Shown here: piece by piece, positions 13,156 to 27,564 of the stretch
How positions within the stretch are numbered: position 1 is the first letter of the stretch
How the letters are laid out: each line of letters starts with the position of its first letter
Assembly (NCBI GenBank): GCA_032207245.1
Contig: CM063502.1
Span: 132,298,973 to 132,362,972, forward strand
From: Pardosa pseudoannulata
Taxonomy: Eukaryota > Arthropoda > Arachnida > Araneae > Lycosidae
DNA length: 64,000 nucleotides
Direction of reading: 5' to 3'
The notes under the pieces: generated by a model
What the model was told of the DNA's origin: nothing
The model's database searches: none
The model's input: the letters and a program-made list of their open reading frames with translations, nothing else
Program-made: the position numbers and the translations under genes

Positions 13156-15032
13156 AAGACATTTCCTATATTAATAAATATAAATCTTAGTAAAGGATAA
13201 ATGTTTCGCACAACTCCTACTGTATTGTGTTTCGTATTCTTTCTTACCGTTTTAATGCATCTTAAATAAATTTTAACTGTATACATTAGCTTCGAAATGA
13301 TATTATACATTTATTGGACATTGACGTTTGGAGATTAAATATGTAGTTTGAAATCTTGACGTCGGCCATTAGGATTTAGCAGCTTGTTTTAATTTTATAG
13401 AAGTCATAGTTTTTTTCAATACGATATCTAATTAAACTGGTGTCTATTCCTTAAATCAGTTTTAGAATGTCCACAAACTCCAATTTTATTGGCGTGGATT
13501 TAAACCTCGAGATTCTGATACCTAAACATAATGTTTACGGACTTCACATTGCCTTATTTCTATATTGGGAGTAGGCTTTATAAGTAAATGGTTTTGGTCC
13601 AGTTACTTCTTAAAGCTGTAAACCGCTGATTGTATTCCTCCAGCAACGGCAGATTATTCTTTTAATAATATAATTAGATTATACCATAGATGAAAGTAAA
13701 AGAAAAAGAAAAAAGAAATAGGAAAATTTATATTACTTTTATAGTGTTTAGACACTGTATTATGACAATATCCTGCTTTTAAAAGCACGTGTTGTGAGAT
13801 AGGGGGTTTTCTGTATACAAGGAATGCTTCCAGCTTCTGAAAATTCCTTCTATATTGCAGAATACAAATATATATGCTAACGTATAAAAGGAAAACTGTA
13901 ATGTGAAAGATAAATCCTGAAAATATTTCCCTGGTGTGAATGGTGATAAAAAAATTCAATCACAAGCAAAATTGTTACATGTATTTTGACTAACTCGAAT
14001 ATTACATACAAACATAAAAAATGTTAAGTCATAATATGTACAAAATGCCAACGTTCAATGCAAACGAAGATAAATATTCTATCCTTTGCCGAAAATAGAT
14101 AGATCTTTGTAGCCTCAAAGATCAAATCAGAGGGATAGAATAATGTCACAAGGGAATTTTCTATTAATAATTATTTTCTCTGCGTGTTGCCCCTTCTATC
14201 CAAACCCAGCTTGAAAACCAATAACAAGAAAAGTAATTTTTCATAGAAGCAAAAGCCATGGATTTTGCTGACTGTCAGATCTCTATTCAAATTAATGATC
14301 TGGAAACACCTATTATTGATGCGATTGATTTGTGTTTGGTATAAAACATTGCGTTAAATTTTTGATACTTAAAGATTAGTCGTACTGTTAAATCTTATTA
14401 TAAGAGCTACGAACATCCCTGTCATCAGCAGTATTTGAAAACATGATTTATGGTACGCAAATGTAAAGTCCTATATACTCGGCTCTCCATTTACGAGAAG
14501 CTCAAGAGAAGTGATTACTGATTTTTTTTTCAGGTATGAGAGTATGATTGTCATTGTACCCAATTCACAAATAAATTAATGTGGTAAGGATTAAACAAAT
14601 ATCCCTGAGTGAAAACTGACAGAAAAACTGCAAAGCATTCAGTATCGTTGAGGCAAAAAGAAATAAGTCACTCAGAAGCCGATTCAATTCAGTCAATTTT
14701 TTTATTTTATTTTTTTATTTTTACTAATTTAAATAGAATAAATAATTTATTTTCAGATTTAAAAGAATCTGCTCATTGCTTCGTCAATAAAAAATATTAA
14801 CTATTTATTAAAAATTTAATAAACTTAATATTTTAAAATTCAAGTAATAAAAAATTTATTTTCTCATTTTTTATGGATTTCCCCCCATTGGCTTCTGAGT
14901 GAGTCATATATAGTCTACAAAGGCGCTTGTAGTCTAGGCAATTTGATGCTTTAAAGAGAAAAACAATTATGTCCAGATGAGCCATGGGATGTTAAGACAA
15001 CAGAATTTGTAGCCCTGTTGCTTAAAGAGATT
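13156..15032. other. AT-rich sequence with one separated inverted repeat
   Basis: No supported gene. The 101-codon minus frame at 13654-13959 has no known domain. A perfect 12-bp inverted repeat, CACTCAGAAGCC at 14669-14680 and its complement at 14890-14901, brackets about 210 bp of A/T-rich DNA and could be the ends of a tiny non-autonomous element. Confidence 0.45.
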
Positions 15033-15217
15033 TGGTTGGTTGATTGGGAGCACTGCGGTCTACTGTTTTGCAACATGGGTCTAATCAGACCGGGACCTAC
15101 TGCTTAAAGCTGATTATGAGCAGCTACGAAAATCCATGCCCCAGTGGGACTCGAACCCATGAATTCTGAATCTGAAGGTCAGTACCCTAACCATTCGGTC
15201 ATCATTGAGCTAAAGAG
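15033..15217 (-). mobile_element. tRNA-derived SINE, copy 2 (best preserved)
   Basis: On the minus strand the head reads GATGACCGAATGGTTAGGG (A-box region), and ATGGGTTCGAGTCCCACT (B-box region) follows. Next comes the shared body with GTAGCTG and GCTTTAAGCAGTAGGTCCC, then GACCGCAGTGCTC and a 3' end of short GGTTGGTTG-type repeats (plus-strand reading at 15033). The tRNA-like head is complete enough to show an origin from a tRNA gene. Confidence 0.75.
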
Positions 15218-15951
15218 GTTTGAAGAATCCCTTCATAAATTTTAAATTTGGGATTTCAATGAATGGGGAAAACGTTAGTTTGATCAGTAAACTGACTTTT
15301 TTCTTGCTGTTATAAGATATAAACGTAAATCTACATTAAACTCCCCCTTTGAACGTTATCACAAAATAAATTATAATTGAGAAATTTAATAGAGATCTAA
15401 AAGTCATCTACAGTAAATATACCTCTTATTTGTTATTTTTATACACGTTGTAATAAATATCGCCACTAAATTATAAAAATCTCACTTTCACTCTTCAGAT
15501 GTTAGTAATTATTATAGTGACACGATGAGTTTAAATATCTATATATACAGTTAGTTGCTTCCTCCTGAATATCCTCTAAGCTGTCACTACGAATAAGTGA
15601 TAGTCCACTTGCCGATAAATTAACTGCTCATCTTCTGCCCGTGCTTCACCAAAAACAATTATTCATCTGCAACGTTTATCATGTTTCTAAGGCTTTTATG
15701 ATAGTATTACAGGTAATGCTTTACTCAGCATTATTCCGTTCTTATATTAGATTTAAAAACATCATTAAAATGTGTTCTAAATATATCCTTCGTTACAACA
15801 CGCATATTGATTTCCTTTATTCAGTCAACTCCATAATAAATTTAGATCTGTTTACGTGTAATTCATTCATAACAATTTACATCCCAGTCAATTTTAAAAG
15901 TTTTTTTTTACTGAATATAGTAAAATCTTTAAGACTAAATCTAAGTAGGGG
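15218..15951. other. AT-rich sequence, no recognised gene
   Basis: A 140-codon plus-strand frame (15641-16063) overlaps the end of this stretch. It has no domain and runs into the terminal repeat of a candidate transposon, so I do not call it a gene. Confidence 0.5.
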
Positions 15952-16624
15952 CAGACCTAAGGCCGAGCAAACCGGACACTCTATCCGTAACAGCATTTTG
16001 TCTCAAATTTGTAAAATATATTTTTCTTTGAAAAATCTTGCAAAAATATTTTACAAAATATAATTCTTTATAGCTTGAAAGACTAGAACATAATGCATTT
16101 TATATTATATTTTTCTAGATTAAATTGAAAGTCCAACTACACCAAGTTAAATATGTAATCTTTGAGTACATATAGTTTTTAAGCCTTTAAGAGTTGGGGA
16201 CGCATTTTTTAGATAAAACTAACTTCAGCACTTCCTTTAAATTAATTTTTAAGTAGCTTGCAACCTGGTAAATGATCTTGACAGCGAGCTGCTGCAAGAT
16301 AGAAGGGCAGTCACTAATTAGTTATGATTTAGAGGGAGGAAAATGCCTAAGCATGAAATCTATGAGATCGTACAACATCCTTAAAAGGTTAACAAAGCTT
16401 TCTATACGAAACTATTTATTTAAATAAAAGATAGAACAATCAATGGAACATTATTTTTTTTTGTTTACTGATCAATTTAATCTCTAATTTGAAAGAGATT
16501 GTTATTAAAAGAAATACATTGTTGAATTTATATCTTTTTCATAATAATTTTTATCATGGAACGAAAAATGCGGCATTTAACATTTTTGTCCCGGGTTTTA
16601 CCTGTTAGTACCGGCCCTGGTCTG
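15952..16624. mobile_element. Candidate non-autonomous DNA transposon
   Basis: The left tip CAGACCTAAGGCCGAG and the inverted right tip CAGACCAGGGCCGG align. After a gap they share a second block, AAACCGGACA against AAACCCGGGACA. The 673-bp interval has no coding capacity. No target duplication could be confirmed, so the superfamily (hAT-like by general look) is open. Confidence 0.4.
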
Positions 16625-18842
<2,218 letters not shown>

Positions 18843-19350
18843 ATTATGGCTAATTTTGTCTTGACGTATGTACTTGTGTGTAACAATGAGTTGCACTGCT
18901 GGACAACGTCAATACGGGAGACTGACCGAAGGACGAAAGCCATGTCAGTGACCCCCCCATTTGACCCCATTGGACAAGAGGGGTTGCTAACGCTGAACCG
19001 CGTTAGCAACCCCTCGTCTTTGGCCCTGGCAACAGTAGTCATTGGATTTTGCTCATTGATTAGATTTGAAGGCCCCTTCAGAGGAGAAGCAGGCCAAGAC
19101 AGAGCGAAAGAGAACTTCCGCAGGGGCAATGAATGCTCAACCATTTTTTCATCTGAACATAGCGTAATCAGCGGCAGGGAGATGCTCCAACATTCCAGCA
19201 GTTTACGGCTTCTCCATATTGAGATTTAATGTTTTATTTGCTTCACCCGATTGTTCAAAAATGGAATTGTAAATAAAGAGTCTGCAAAAGGGTAAGTCTT
19301 CGCTCATTTGTATCTGGTGTCTTAATTCTTTGTGTTATCTCAACAGGCCT
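18843..19350 (+). mobile_element. LTR-like relic with a perfect 16-bp hairpin
   Basis: This is a GC-richer block. An AATAAA at about 19270 is followed by about 75 bp ending CTCAACA. Just after that comes TGGTATAAGTC, close to the TGGTATCAGAGC primer-binding site known from elements primed by initiator tRNA-Met. That order (R-U5, CA end, PBS) suggests a 5' LTR remnant on the plus strand. A perfect 16-bp inverted repeat with a 6-nt loop lies at 18978-19015. Open frames of 110 and 127 codons on opposite strands overlap here and are not convincing. The left boundary is unknown and no target duplication was seen. Confidence 0.35.
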
Positions 19351-20029
19351 GGTATAAGTCATTGATACGTAATATTGTGTAACTGTCATAAATCAAAAAC
19401 GATTATCTCTAGAATGTTGAAATTTGTATTTAGGACTTAATAGTCTCAGCGTAGGCTGTGACAATCGGTCAAAGCGGTGTTATTGATTGTTCGAAGCCCA
19501 AAGCAGGTTCAGAAAAGCCTCACCGTCATAAGCAAAATCCTGAAATTTATTGAAATAGTAAAAAAAAATTACTCATAGACCCAAATTATTTTATAAATTT
19601 TGATATTATAAAATCTTTATTACTGATAACTCGTTACAGATACATTGGTTCTCATAAAAATAAAACTGATCAATTTATGAAACAAAACTGTATACTTACT
19701 ACAATATGTAAGAATATAAACGTAATTAATGAGTATTTTATTAAAATTTTCCTAAATATTTGATTATTGCAGTCTTAAACACAAATTCTTTAAACTTCTA
19801 GTAAAATCCTAGACAGAATTAAATTCAATTTATTCCCTAAACACTATGTATTATTTTTTGTTTCAATTTTTTATCGTAACGAAGAAACGTAATTATATGC
19901 TTAGATAAAATTTTAGGTATTATCAAAATTTTAAAAAATCAGATTTTTAATATATTTTAGTGTTATCAATATATTTTATAATTACTTTTAATTAGCTGGT
20001 CTAAAATGTTAGATTTTAGATGATTAGTA
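19351..20029. other. AT-rich sequence, no recognised gene
   Basis: If the LTR-like relic to the left is real, its first bases would be element leader sequence. Nothing else is recognisable. Confidence 0.5.
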
Positions 20030-20665
20030 CTTGGAGAGTTAGAGGATTAACAAGAAATAAGTTCCTCACTTCGGAGAACTCTAGAATACCTACTAGTGTT
20101 TCAAATGAGATATAGTTGGACCTACAGTTAATTCAAACGATGCCCTTGACCTTTATACATAAAAATTTAGTACCAAAATACGCCTATAGGTGGCGCTGTA
20201 ACAGATATGGTCTTTAGTCTAATTAAGTTTGGTTAAGTTTAGTTTATTTTCTGCACATCATGTCTACGTTGCAAGAAAAAAGCTACTGTTAAAACAGTTT
20301 TACCAGAACCCGCAGAACTCCGTTGCATTGGACACCATGTTTTTGATATTCCTGCAAACTCATTTCGGTCAGCTGTGGAAAATATAGTTCTGTGATTACA
20401 GCATATTGTTGAACATGAAGGGAAATATATTGAGCACTTTTTATGCTACTTTTTAATATTATTTAGCATTTATAAAGCATATTAAATCTGTTTATGTGCT
20501 TCACAGCGCCATCCATTGGCGTATATTTGTACGATAATATTTTATGTGTGTTAAATATGAAACACATCATTTAAATTATCTATAGTTCCAATTGTATCTC
20601 ATTTGGACCAATAGGACGAATTTTACGGACCTCAGAAATGGGGAATTTAATTATTGCTAACCCTG
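20030..20665 (+). mobile_element. Mariner/Tc1-type relic with very long terminal inverted repeats
   Basis: Both ends are flanked by TA. The terminal regions are imperfect inverted repeats over about 170 bp. Paired blocks from the outside in are GTTAG, TTCC(T/C)C, CAAATGAGATA, and finally GGTGGCGCTGT at 20192 against ACAGCGCCATCC at 20511. Between the arms, a plus-strand frame at about 20340-20470 reads IPANSFRSAVENIVL, then one stop, then LQHIVEHEGKYIEHF. This resembles the extreme C-terminus of DDE transposases of the IS630-Tc1-mariner group (an arginine/glutamine helix ending in an IEH-like motif). I read it as an internally deleted, non-autonomous element keeping only the transposase tail. 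The superfamily assignment is inference. Confidence 0.55.
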
Positions 20666-20822
20666 TATTTAAAAAACATTTTTAAAAGCTATCTTGTAAA
20701 TAAGAGTATTTGTTTTCAACTGGTAGAGGGAAATCAAGAGAAATGGATCGATAAAGTTTGTCTGCAAAAGTGTTGTTTAGACTTCGTGCAATAGAACATC
20801 TTGATCAATGGCTTAATTAGAT

Positions 20823-21330
20823 CATATGAAATTGGATGTCATAGCTTATCCTGCTGACATTATGGACATCTTTCCTGGAAATTCAAGATTGGAGCTGGAG
20901 ATTAACGGTTCAGAATTTATTGAAGAACACGCCGAGACATCTGCAGAATTAGACCAAAGAATTTCTGAAGAAAAACCAAAGGGTATTATTTTCGAAAAAG
21001 ACATTTCAAGTAATTCTGTTACTAAGTATTAAAACAAAAGTATAAAAATAGTGGGAAAAAATTCTTAGGAGTGATAAGAGATAGAAAATTAAATTTTAAA
21101 GAGCATCATTTGAACATGGAAGCAGAAATTTCGCTAATTTTAATATAAATTGCCCAGAACTAGGTAACATCTATTGGAAAATTTGTCCATCTCTTCTGAA
21201 AACATAGTATATAACATGGTATAAAACTGACCTATAATACGGAAGCTTCGTTTCCATATTTAAATAGTCGTGGTCATAAAAAGCTAAGAAGTATACAATG
21301 GAAGTTTTTCCTAAAAGTAGTAAAATATTT
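20823..21330 (+). pseudogene. Non-LTR retrotransposon (LINE) reverse transcriptase fragment
   Basis: The plus-strand frame from 20826 contains LDVIAYPADIMDIF, which matches the RT catalytic block where A-Y-A-D-D is expected. Here it reads YPAD, so a catalytic aspartate is lost. It ends at 21032. After a frame change, the next block reads KFLGVIRDRKLNFKEHH (about 21057), the typical post-catalytic 'YLGV-D--L-F--H' region. Further on, LTYNTEASFPYL and LRSIQWKFFLKV match the thumb/connection region of jockey/I/R1-like elements. Stops and shifts throughout show an old relic. The 5' part of the element is absent or unrecognisable, and it lies only about 160 bp right of the mariner-type relic. Confidence 0.65.
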
Positions 21331-22106
21331 TAGATTCGTCTCTAATAATTCTCTAATTCCGTATCACTCGCAAGCTTAATTAGGCTGCAATCGTTTTACA
21401 CAGCCATACCCATTACTAAGGTATAGTGATGTCACAGCCTGCATCGCAGTTTTTTTATTCTGTCCTTTAATTCACTTACATGTGTCTATGATGTTTTGTA
21501 ATCTTAAACTTAACTTTTATCATTTATAATTAATGTTAAATAAATGCTATATATTATCCAGCCCTTGAAGTTTCTTCAATCCACATACAAGTTAACTTCG
21601 AGTATTCTACGCCTACTGCCAAAGTAGGCTGCCTTTGTTTTCGACATTTATAACATGTAGTTGTGCAGCTCAATTTTTCCTTGCAATCTCCACTTTATAT
21701 AACGAAAAATATCGCTGTCATTAACGCTACCAATTTACAACACTACAACTCAAAGTTATCTACATATTCATACGAAGTTATAACAATGTTTTTAAACAGT
21801 GAAAACAATACTTTTAAAATACATTTTTAGAAAACAAAAATAAAAGTATTTTATTTATGGAGAATAATTTTGAATATTTACAATTTATTGCTTCCTGGTC
21901 CGGGGTGAAGGAAGTATTGTAATCTTGAAATATATATATAACAAACACTCTCAATGTAATGAATATTGACACTGCGTGTCTAAGCCAGATGACAGTACTT
22001 TAGCTCTACTCAGAAAACGTGGATACCTTGAGAAACGAAACCTACTTTGAAACTTGAAGATAATGTGCAGATGATAACTTTGAAGACGTATCATACAATA
22101 CATATA
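21331..22106. other. AT-rich sequence, probably LINE tail then unknown
   Basis: The first 200-300 bp may be the decayed 3' part of the LINE. A small hairpin (GCCTACT/AGTAGGC) lies near 21610-21628. No gene is supported. Confidence 0.45.
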
Positions 22107-22457
<351 letters not shown>

Positions 22458-23750
22458 ATTATTTGTTATAAGTGTACAAAGAAATCATATGGTGGCTACA
22501 TCAGATTTTTTATATTAAAAATCTAGTAAACGCACTAATTTATTTATAAATGTGTATCATTACTTTTATAGATTACTTTATTCAACATTCTTGGCAATAA
22601 TACTGACCTTTCATTTTATTCAGTACCATAATCACATATGCAATGCTAGAATATAATAACATTTGTATCTTTATTCAAATAACATTTGCTTTTGTAGTGT
22701 TTATTTTTTGTTATTTCAGATAAGTACACCCTTAGAGTTATTTACATACTTAAGCTGGTAACCTAAAAATGGTTTTATTTCTTTTTCAAATTCTGGCGTA
22801 TTATGCAAAATACTTCGTAGTGTTAGGGCGAAAGAGGAGAAAGAATCGATGTTAAAAAAATAGAAGGATTTAAGTTCGGAAACTACACCTAATTTTCCAA
22901 AACATTATACGATTTGATCTCGCATTACTGGGAATAAAACTTAAATAATTTCACTTAATAACTTTTCCAAAACCGTGACTTTGAAAGGAGCTGGAAAATC
23001 CTGATTAGTTTTCTACAGCTTTATATATAGCTTAAATCATTCCATAGTTATTGTTACACGTAAAGTTATTTGTGAATGCACCATTATTTCATAGGGAGAA
23101 AGTTAATTTACTTAGTTTAGCTTTCAACTCCTAGGATTCCTTATCGTGATTCCATAAATAGCTTATTTAAGAGAATTCACTTGGTTAATTTATATCTGTG
23201 ATGGCAAATGTCTCAAATCAAACTCCAATGGGGATCACTGTGACAGTGGAATATAATAATGTAATAAGAGTTAATAAGTCCTTTTAGAAAACCTTTATGA
23301 AGGGAGTTATTAATATTTGCTAGAGCATGCACTCCCTTGTGTTTTAATATAACCGTTGGTAATTTTGTCTCTAATAAAATTAACAAATACGAAAGTTTCG
23401 GGAAACCCTAAATAAGGTAACTAAAGATGTATTTCACTTAGCAGCATCATTTTTATAAAAGTTCCTCGTGTAAAGGAGCACAAAATAATTCAAAAAAAAG
23501 TAAAGTGCACAAAATAATCTTAACAAAAGTATTTTTATAAAATATTCGTGCGAAGTTAAATTTTAAAAATTTTAGTATTTATATTAAACTCGAGAAATTA
23601 GTAAAGTTTAATACTGGAGATTTGCTAATTGGTAAAACCACGAAAAAAATTAATATGTTTAAAACGCAACAACTTTATTTAAAATTATTTTAAGCTACAA
23701 TATTACGTCTAATGTTTTTATCAATTTTCAATTCTAAATATATTTTGCAA
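22458..23750. other. AT-rich sequence, no recognised gene
   Basis: No supported gene or repeat family. Confidence 0.55.
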
Positions 23751-24945
23751 TAAATGTATTCTAATTATTTTAGCATCTAATCTTTCAAAATGATCTCCTT
23801 ACTAACAGTTCTAAATACAAATCAGTTTTCTTTGAAAGTAGGAACTCCAAACATGTATTTTTACAGTGCTACAAGATGCACTCAGTGCTTTATTGGCAGC
23901 TGTTCTAAATGGACTTGTCGAACAGAGATCGAAAAAAAGATCAAAAATGCATTTCAAAACTTTTTTCCTTTCTTCTTGAAAAAATATGAAAGAATTTCTT
24001 TTGTTTTATTTAAAACTTTATTTTTGAAATATATTCAGATAATAAAATTCCCTTTACTTAAAAATACCTATTACTTTCCACATATTCGAAATATTTAATC
24101 TTTTTTTAAAGTAAATTATCTTTTTTTTTCAGCCTAAATTATTAATTTTTCCGATTTTCCATGAATTTACTTTTACACATAAAAAAGTTATAGTCAATTC
24201 AGTTAAATAAATAAATGTATTCTAATCATTTTAGCTTGTACTCTTTCAAAAATAACTCTTTCTTACTAATAGTTCAAAATACAAATCGGTTTTCTTTGAA
24301 AGTAGGAACTCCAAACATGTATTTTTACAATGCTACAAGATGCACTCAGTCCTTTATTGACAACTGTTCTAAATGGACTTGTCGTAGAGAGATCGAAAAA
24401 AGGATGGTCAGAAACCTGAAAAATGTATTTCATAACTTTTTCCTTTCTTCTTGAAAAAATATGAAAGAATTTCTTTTGTTTTATTTAAAACATTTTTTTT
24501 TAAATATATTCATTTAAAAAAATCCCCTTTACTTAAAAGTATTACCTATTACTTTCCACATATTCGAAATATTTAATCTTTTTTTTCAGCGTAAGTTATT
24601 AAATTTTCCTATTATCCATAAATTTACTTTTATATATAAAAAATTAGAGTCAATTTAGTTAAATAAATGTATTCTAATTATTTTAGCTTGTACTCTTTCA
24701 GAATGAACTCTTCTTTACTAATAGTTCAAAATACCAAGCGGTTTTCCTTGAAAGTAGGAACTCCAAACATGTATTTTTACAGTGCTACAAGATGCACTCA
24801 GTCCTTTATTGACAGCTGTTCTAAATGGACTTGTCGAAGAGCGATCGAAAAAAGGATGATAAGAAACCTGAAAAAAGTATTTCAGAACTTTTTTCCTTTC
24901 CATAAATTTACTTTTATATATAAAAAAGTTATAGTCAATTCAGCT
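23751..24945. repeat. Tandem repeat array, about 455-bp unit, 2.6 copies
   Basis: Units start at 23751, 24212 and 24663 with TAAATGTATTCTAAT (spacings 461 and 451 bp). Each carries a 110-bp core starting near GAAAGTAGGAACTCCAAACA. Full units are about 85-90% alike and the cores about 93%. Unit 3 lacks roughly 150 bp of the right half. The core is open on both strands in all copies, but most differences change the amino acid in either frame, so coding is not supported. Confidence 0.85.
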
Positions 24946-25719
24946 CAAATCTCAGAATTTATATTTAAAATAAAAGCTGGAATAGATAGGGAAAATATTA
25001 CGAAACATTTTTATTGCTTAAACTGATTCTATTATCAAATGGTTAATAATTCTTTAAACTGATTTCAAAATATATATTTTTTTAATTTAAGTTCATTACC
25101 TAAATTCCTTTTTTCTGTATTACAATAAATTTTTAATTTTCTTTCAACTTTAAAAAGAGGTTTCTTTTCCTTCAATACAGCACTAATGAAATTATTATTT
25201 GATGTTTTCTATTAAACTAATCTTTGGTTAATACAGTTTAAGCTGCTATTACAAAAAAGATTTTGAGAAAGATAATCTGTATCCTGGTAATTCTACTATA
25301 AAAGCTAACTTAATTTTCAATTCAACACAGCAGAATTAATACTTACGGTGTATGAATATTGTGTAAATTATTTCCATGAAATCAAGATTTAGTTCAAAAT
25401 CTGTGTTTAAAAATACACAAGTGGTAACACATTATGAAGCATTTCCGTTTAATCCTTTATCCTATTTTCAGGGAATTCTACCACTATTTGTAAGTACAAA
25501 AGCTGTGTGATTAATGGATTGTAGTTTACTCGGACAGTTGGTAGAGATACTTTCGCTGATAATTAATTTATATTGGGAATCAACATTCACTTGTATATAA
25601 GGAAGCAGCAATGTTATGCTCTATTGATAATAACAGGCTGGTAATTGTTCTGATTTTTCTTGACCCAATGAAGATTAGATGACCTCTAAATGAAATAAAT
25701 GACTATTTTCAGCACTGAT
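24946..25719. other. AT-rich sequence, no recognised gene
   Basis: No supported gene. Confidence 0.55.
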
Positions 25720-26533
25720 ATATATTCTTCTTTCTATTATGTTAACATTATTTTGACTATAAATTTGAAAATGAAAACTTCTGTCAACAAGAGTTACATT
25801 GTATGATTGTAAAATGTTTCTCTGTGTTTCTTAGTAATATTTACAAAGTTTTACAAAGTGTTACATTAAATTTCACCATGTTTTATGCTAAAATAATTTC
25901 AGAATACATTAATTTCATAATCATAAAAATAATTTCTAAGAATAAGTTATTCATTACACTGAAAAATTTACAAGAAAATTATACGAATGTATTTATTTAT
26001 ATCTTGTTCTTTACGCAAAATAATATGTACTTTTACTTTATAAACTTATTAAAAACCTCTGCTGATAAAACAATCGTTTTTAAAGTTATTTAAATCTATA
26101 TCTATTAATTTAAACTATGAATTTGATATAAATTCCTCTTTCTATTATGTTAACATTATTGTGACTATAAATTTGAAAATCAAAACTTCTGTCAACAAGA
26201 GTTACATTGTATGATTGTAAATTGTTTCTCTGTGTTTCTTAATATTATTTATAAAGTTTTACAAAGTGTTACATTAAATTTAACCATGTTTCATGCTATA
26301 AAAATTCAGAATACATTAATTTCATAATCACAAAGTTATTTCTAAGAATAAGTTATTCATTACACTGAAAAATTTACAAGAAAATTATACGAATGTATGT
26401 ATTTATATCTTGTTCTTTACGCAAAATAATATGTACTTTTACTTTATAAACTAATTGAAAACCTCTGCTGATAAAACAATCGTTTTTAAAGTTATTTAAG
26501 TCTATATCTATTAATTTTAACTATGAATTTGAT
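25720..26533. repeat. Two-copy tandem duplication, 408-bp unit
   Basis: The landmark TTTCTATTATGTTAACATTA lies at 25731 and 26139. The two units are more than 90% alike over their whole length, ending with a shared CTATATCTATTAATTT(A)AACTATGAATTTGAT. The 96-codon frame in unit 1 (25803-26093) is broken in unit 2, so it is unlikely to be a gene. Confidence 0.9.
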
Positions 26534-27564
26534 GTGTCATTTCATATGCAGTTTAATTGTATTAAACAAAAAGAATTAAATTTTCGGCTGAATCTATTTT
26601 GAAAATATGTTAAACATTTCCAATGAAATATTTTAAGTACTTTAATATCCCATATATAACATAACCATTTTCCGTTATAGTTTGAACTTCTCTTTCAATT
26701 TTACAATAAAAGAACAAATAAATAAATCCTTCACATATCGTCAAACTCTCTCTTCAATGTTTATATCTTTTTTTACAATTCAACAGATGGTTGCACAATA
26801 GACACAGTTCTTCGTATTGGATTATATAATAGAATATAAGCTTTAAATAAATTACAATAAAATAAGTTTCAAATTTTACAAATATAAACCCTTTATTCTC
26901 TTCATTTATGCCACATTACTCTGAGAATATATTTATTTGTTTCTGTGTAAAATTTACTAAATTTGGTATGTATTGCATTACAATAATTCCTCTGTCTAAC
27001 AAGCCTAAGATTCATCTCCCGTGCTAATTAATCCCGTTCTGGATCTCTTCTATCCCATTCTTCAAGTAACGTCATACTGCTTAAAGTAGCAGTAAGTTAG
27101 AGACTAGGAAACGATACATTTAAAACACCTATTAAAAATAAAATAAATATATAGCAATTTATTGCCTTGATGATAATAATTCTAACCTCAATATTTTAAT
27201 AAAAATAGATATGTTTCATTTTACATAATTTGTTTCGCAGATCGTTCCATGTCTATTATTGAGTTGAATTTCACTACAAAATATTTGACGGATCATTACG
27301 GATCATTTCCTCTTATAAGTCTTTGCTGTAACAGGACATTTATCCTGATGTGTTTCTATGTAAATCTTAGTAACATTTTTTAATGAATATATAAGGCTAA
27401 ATTTTTGTTTTTAAAATCAAACCCTTAAAATAAATTACAATTTCAGAGAATCTTAGTTTCTTCTGTAAAATAATAAGACTCTATATCAATATCAATAATT
27501 TTAAAACCACAAGCAGTAGTAAACAGAAGACTAAAAAAGGATAAAGTTTTTGTTATTTAAAAAA
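26534..27564. other. AT-rich sequence, no recognised gene
   Basis: No supported gene. Confidence 0.55.

Noticed and set aside
15641..16063. 140-codon plus-strand frame, the longest outside the retrotransposons and the microsatellite frames
   Set aside because: It shows no domain, signal or conserved motif, has AT-driven composition, and its end runs into the inverted end of a candidate transposon at 15952.
18843..19350. Complete solo LTR with target duplication
   Set aside because: I tried several TG starts near 18870-18880 against the CAACA end at 19350. None gave a matching short direct repeat, so only a relic is claimed.
23790..25026. Tandem alternative exons in the 455-bp array
   Set aside because: Differences between copies are mostly amino-acid changing in both candidate frames and splice-like signals are not shared by all copies, so purifying selection on a protein is not supported.
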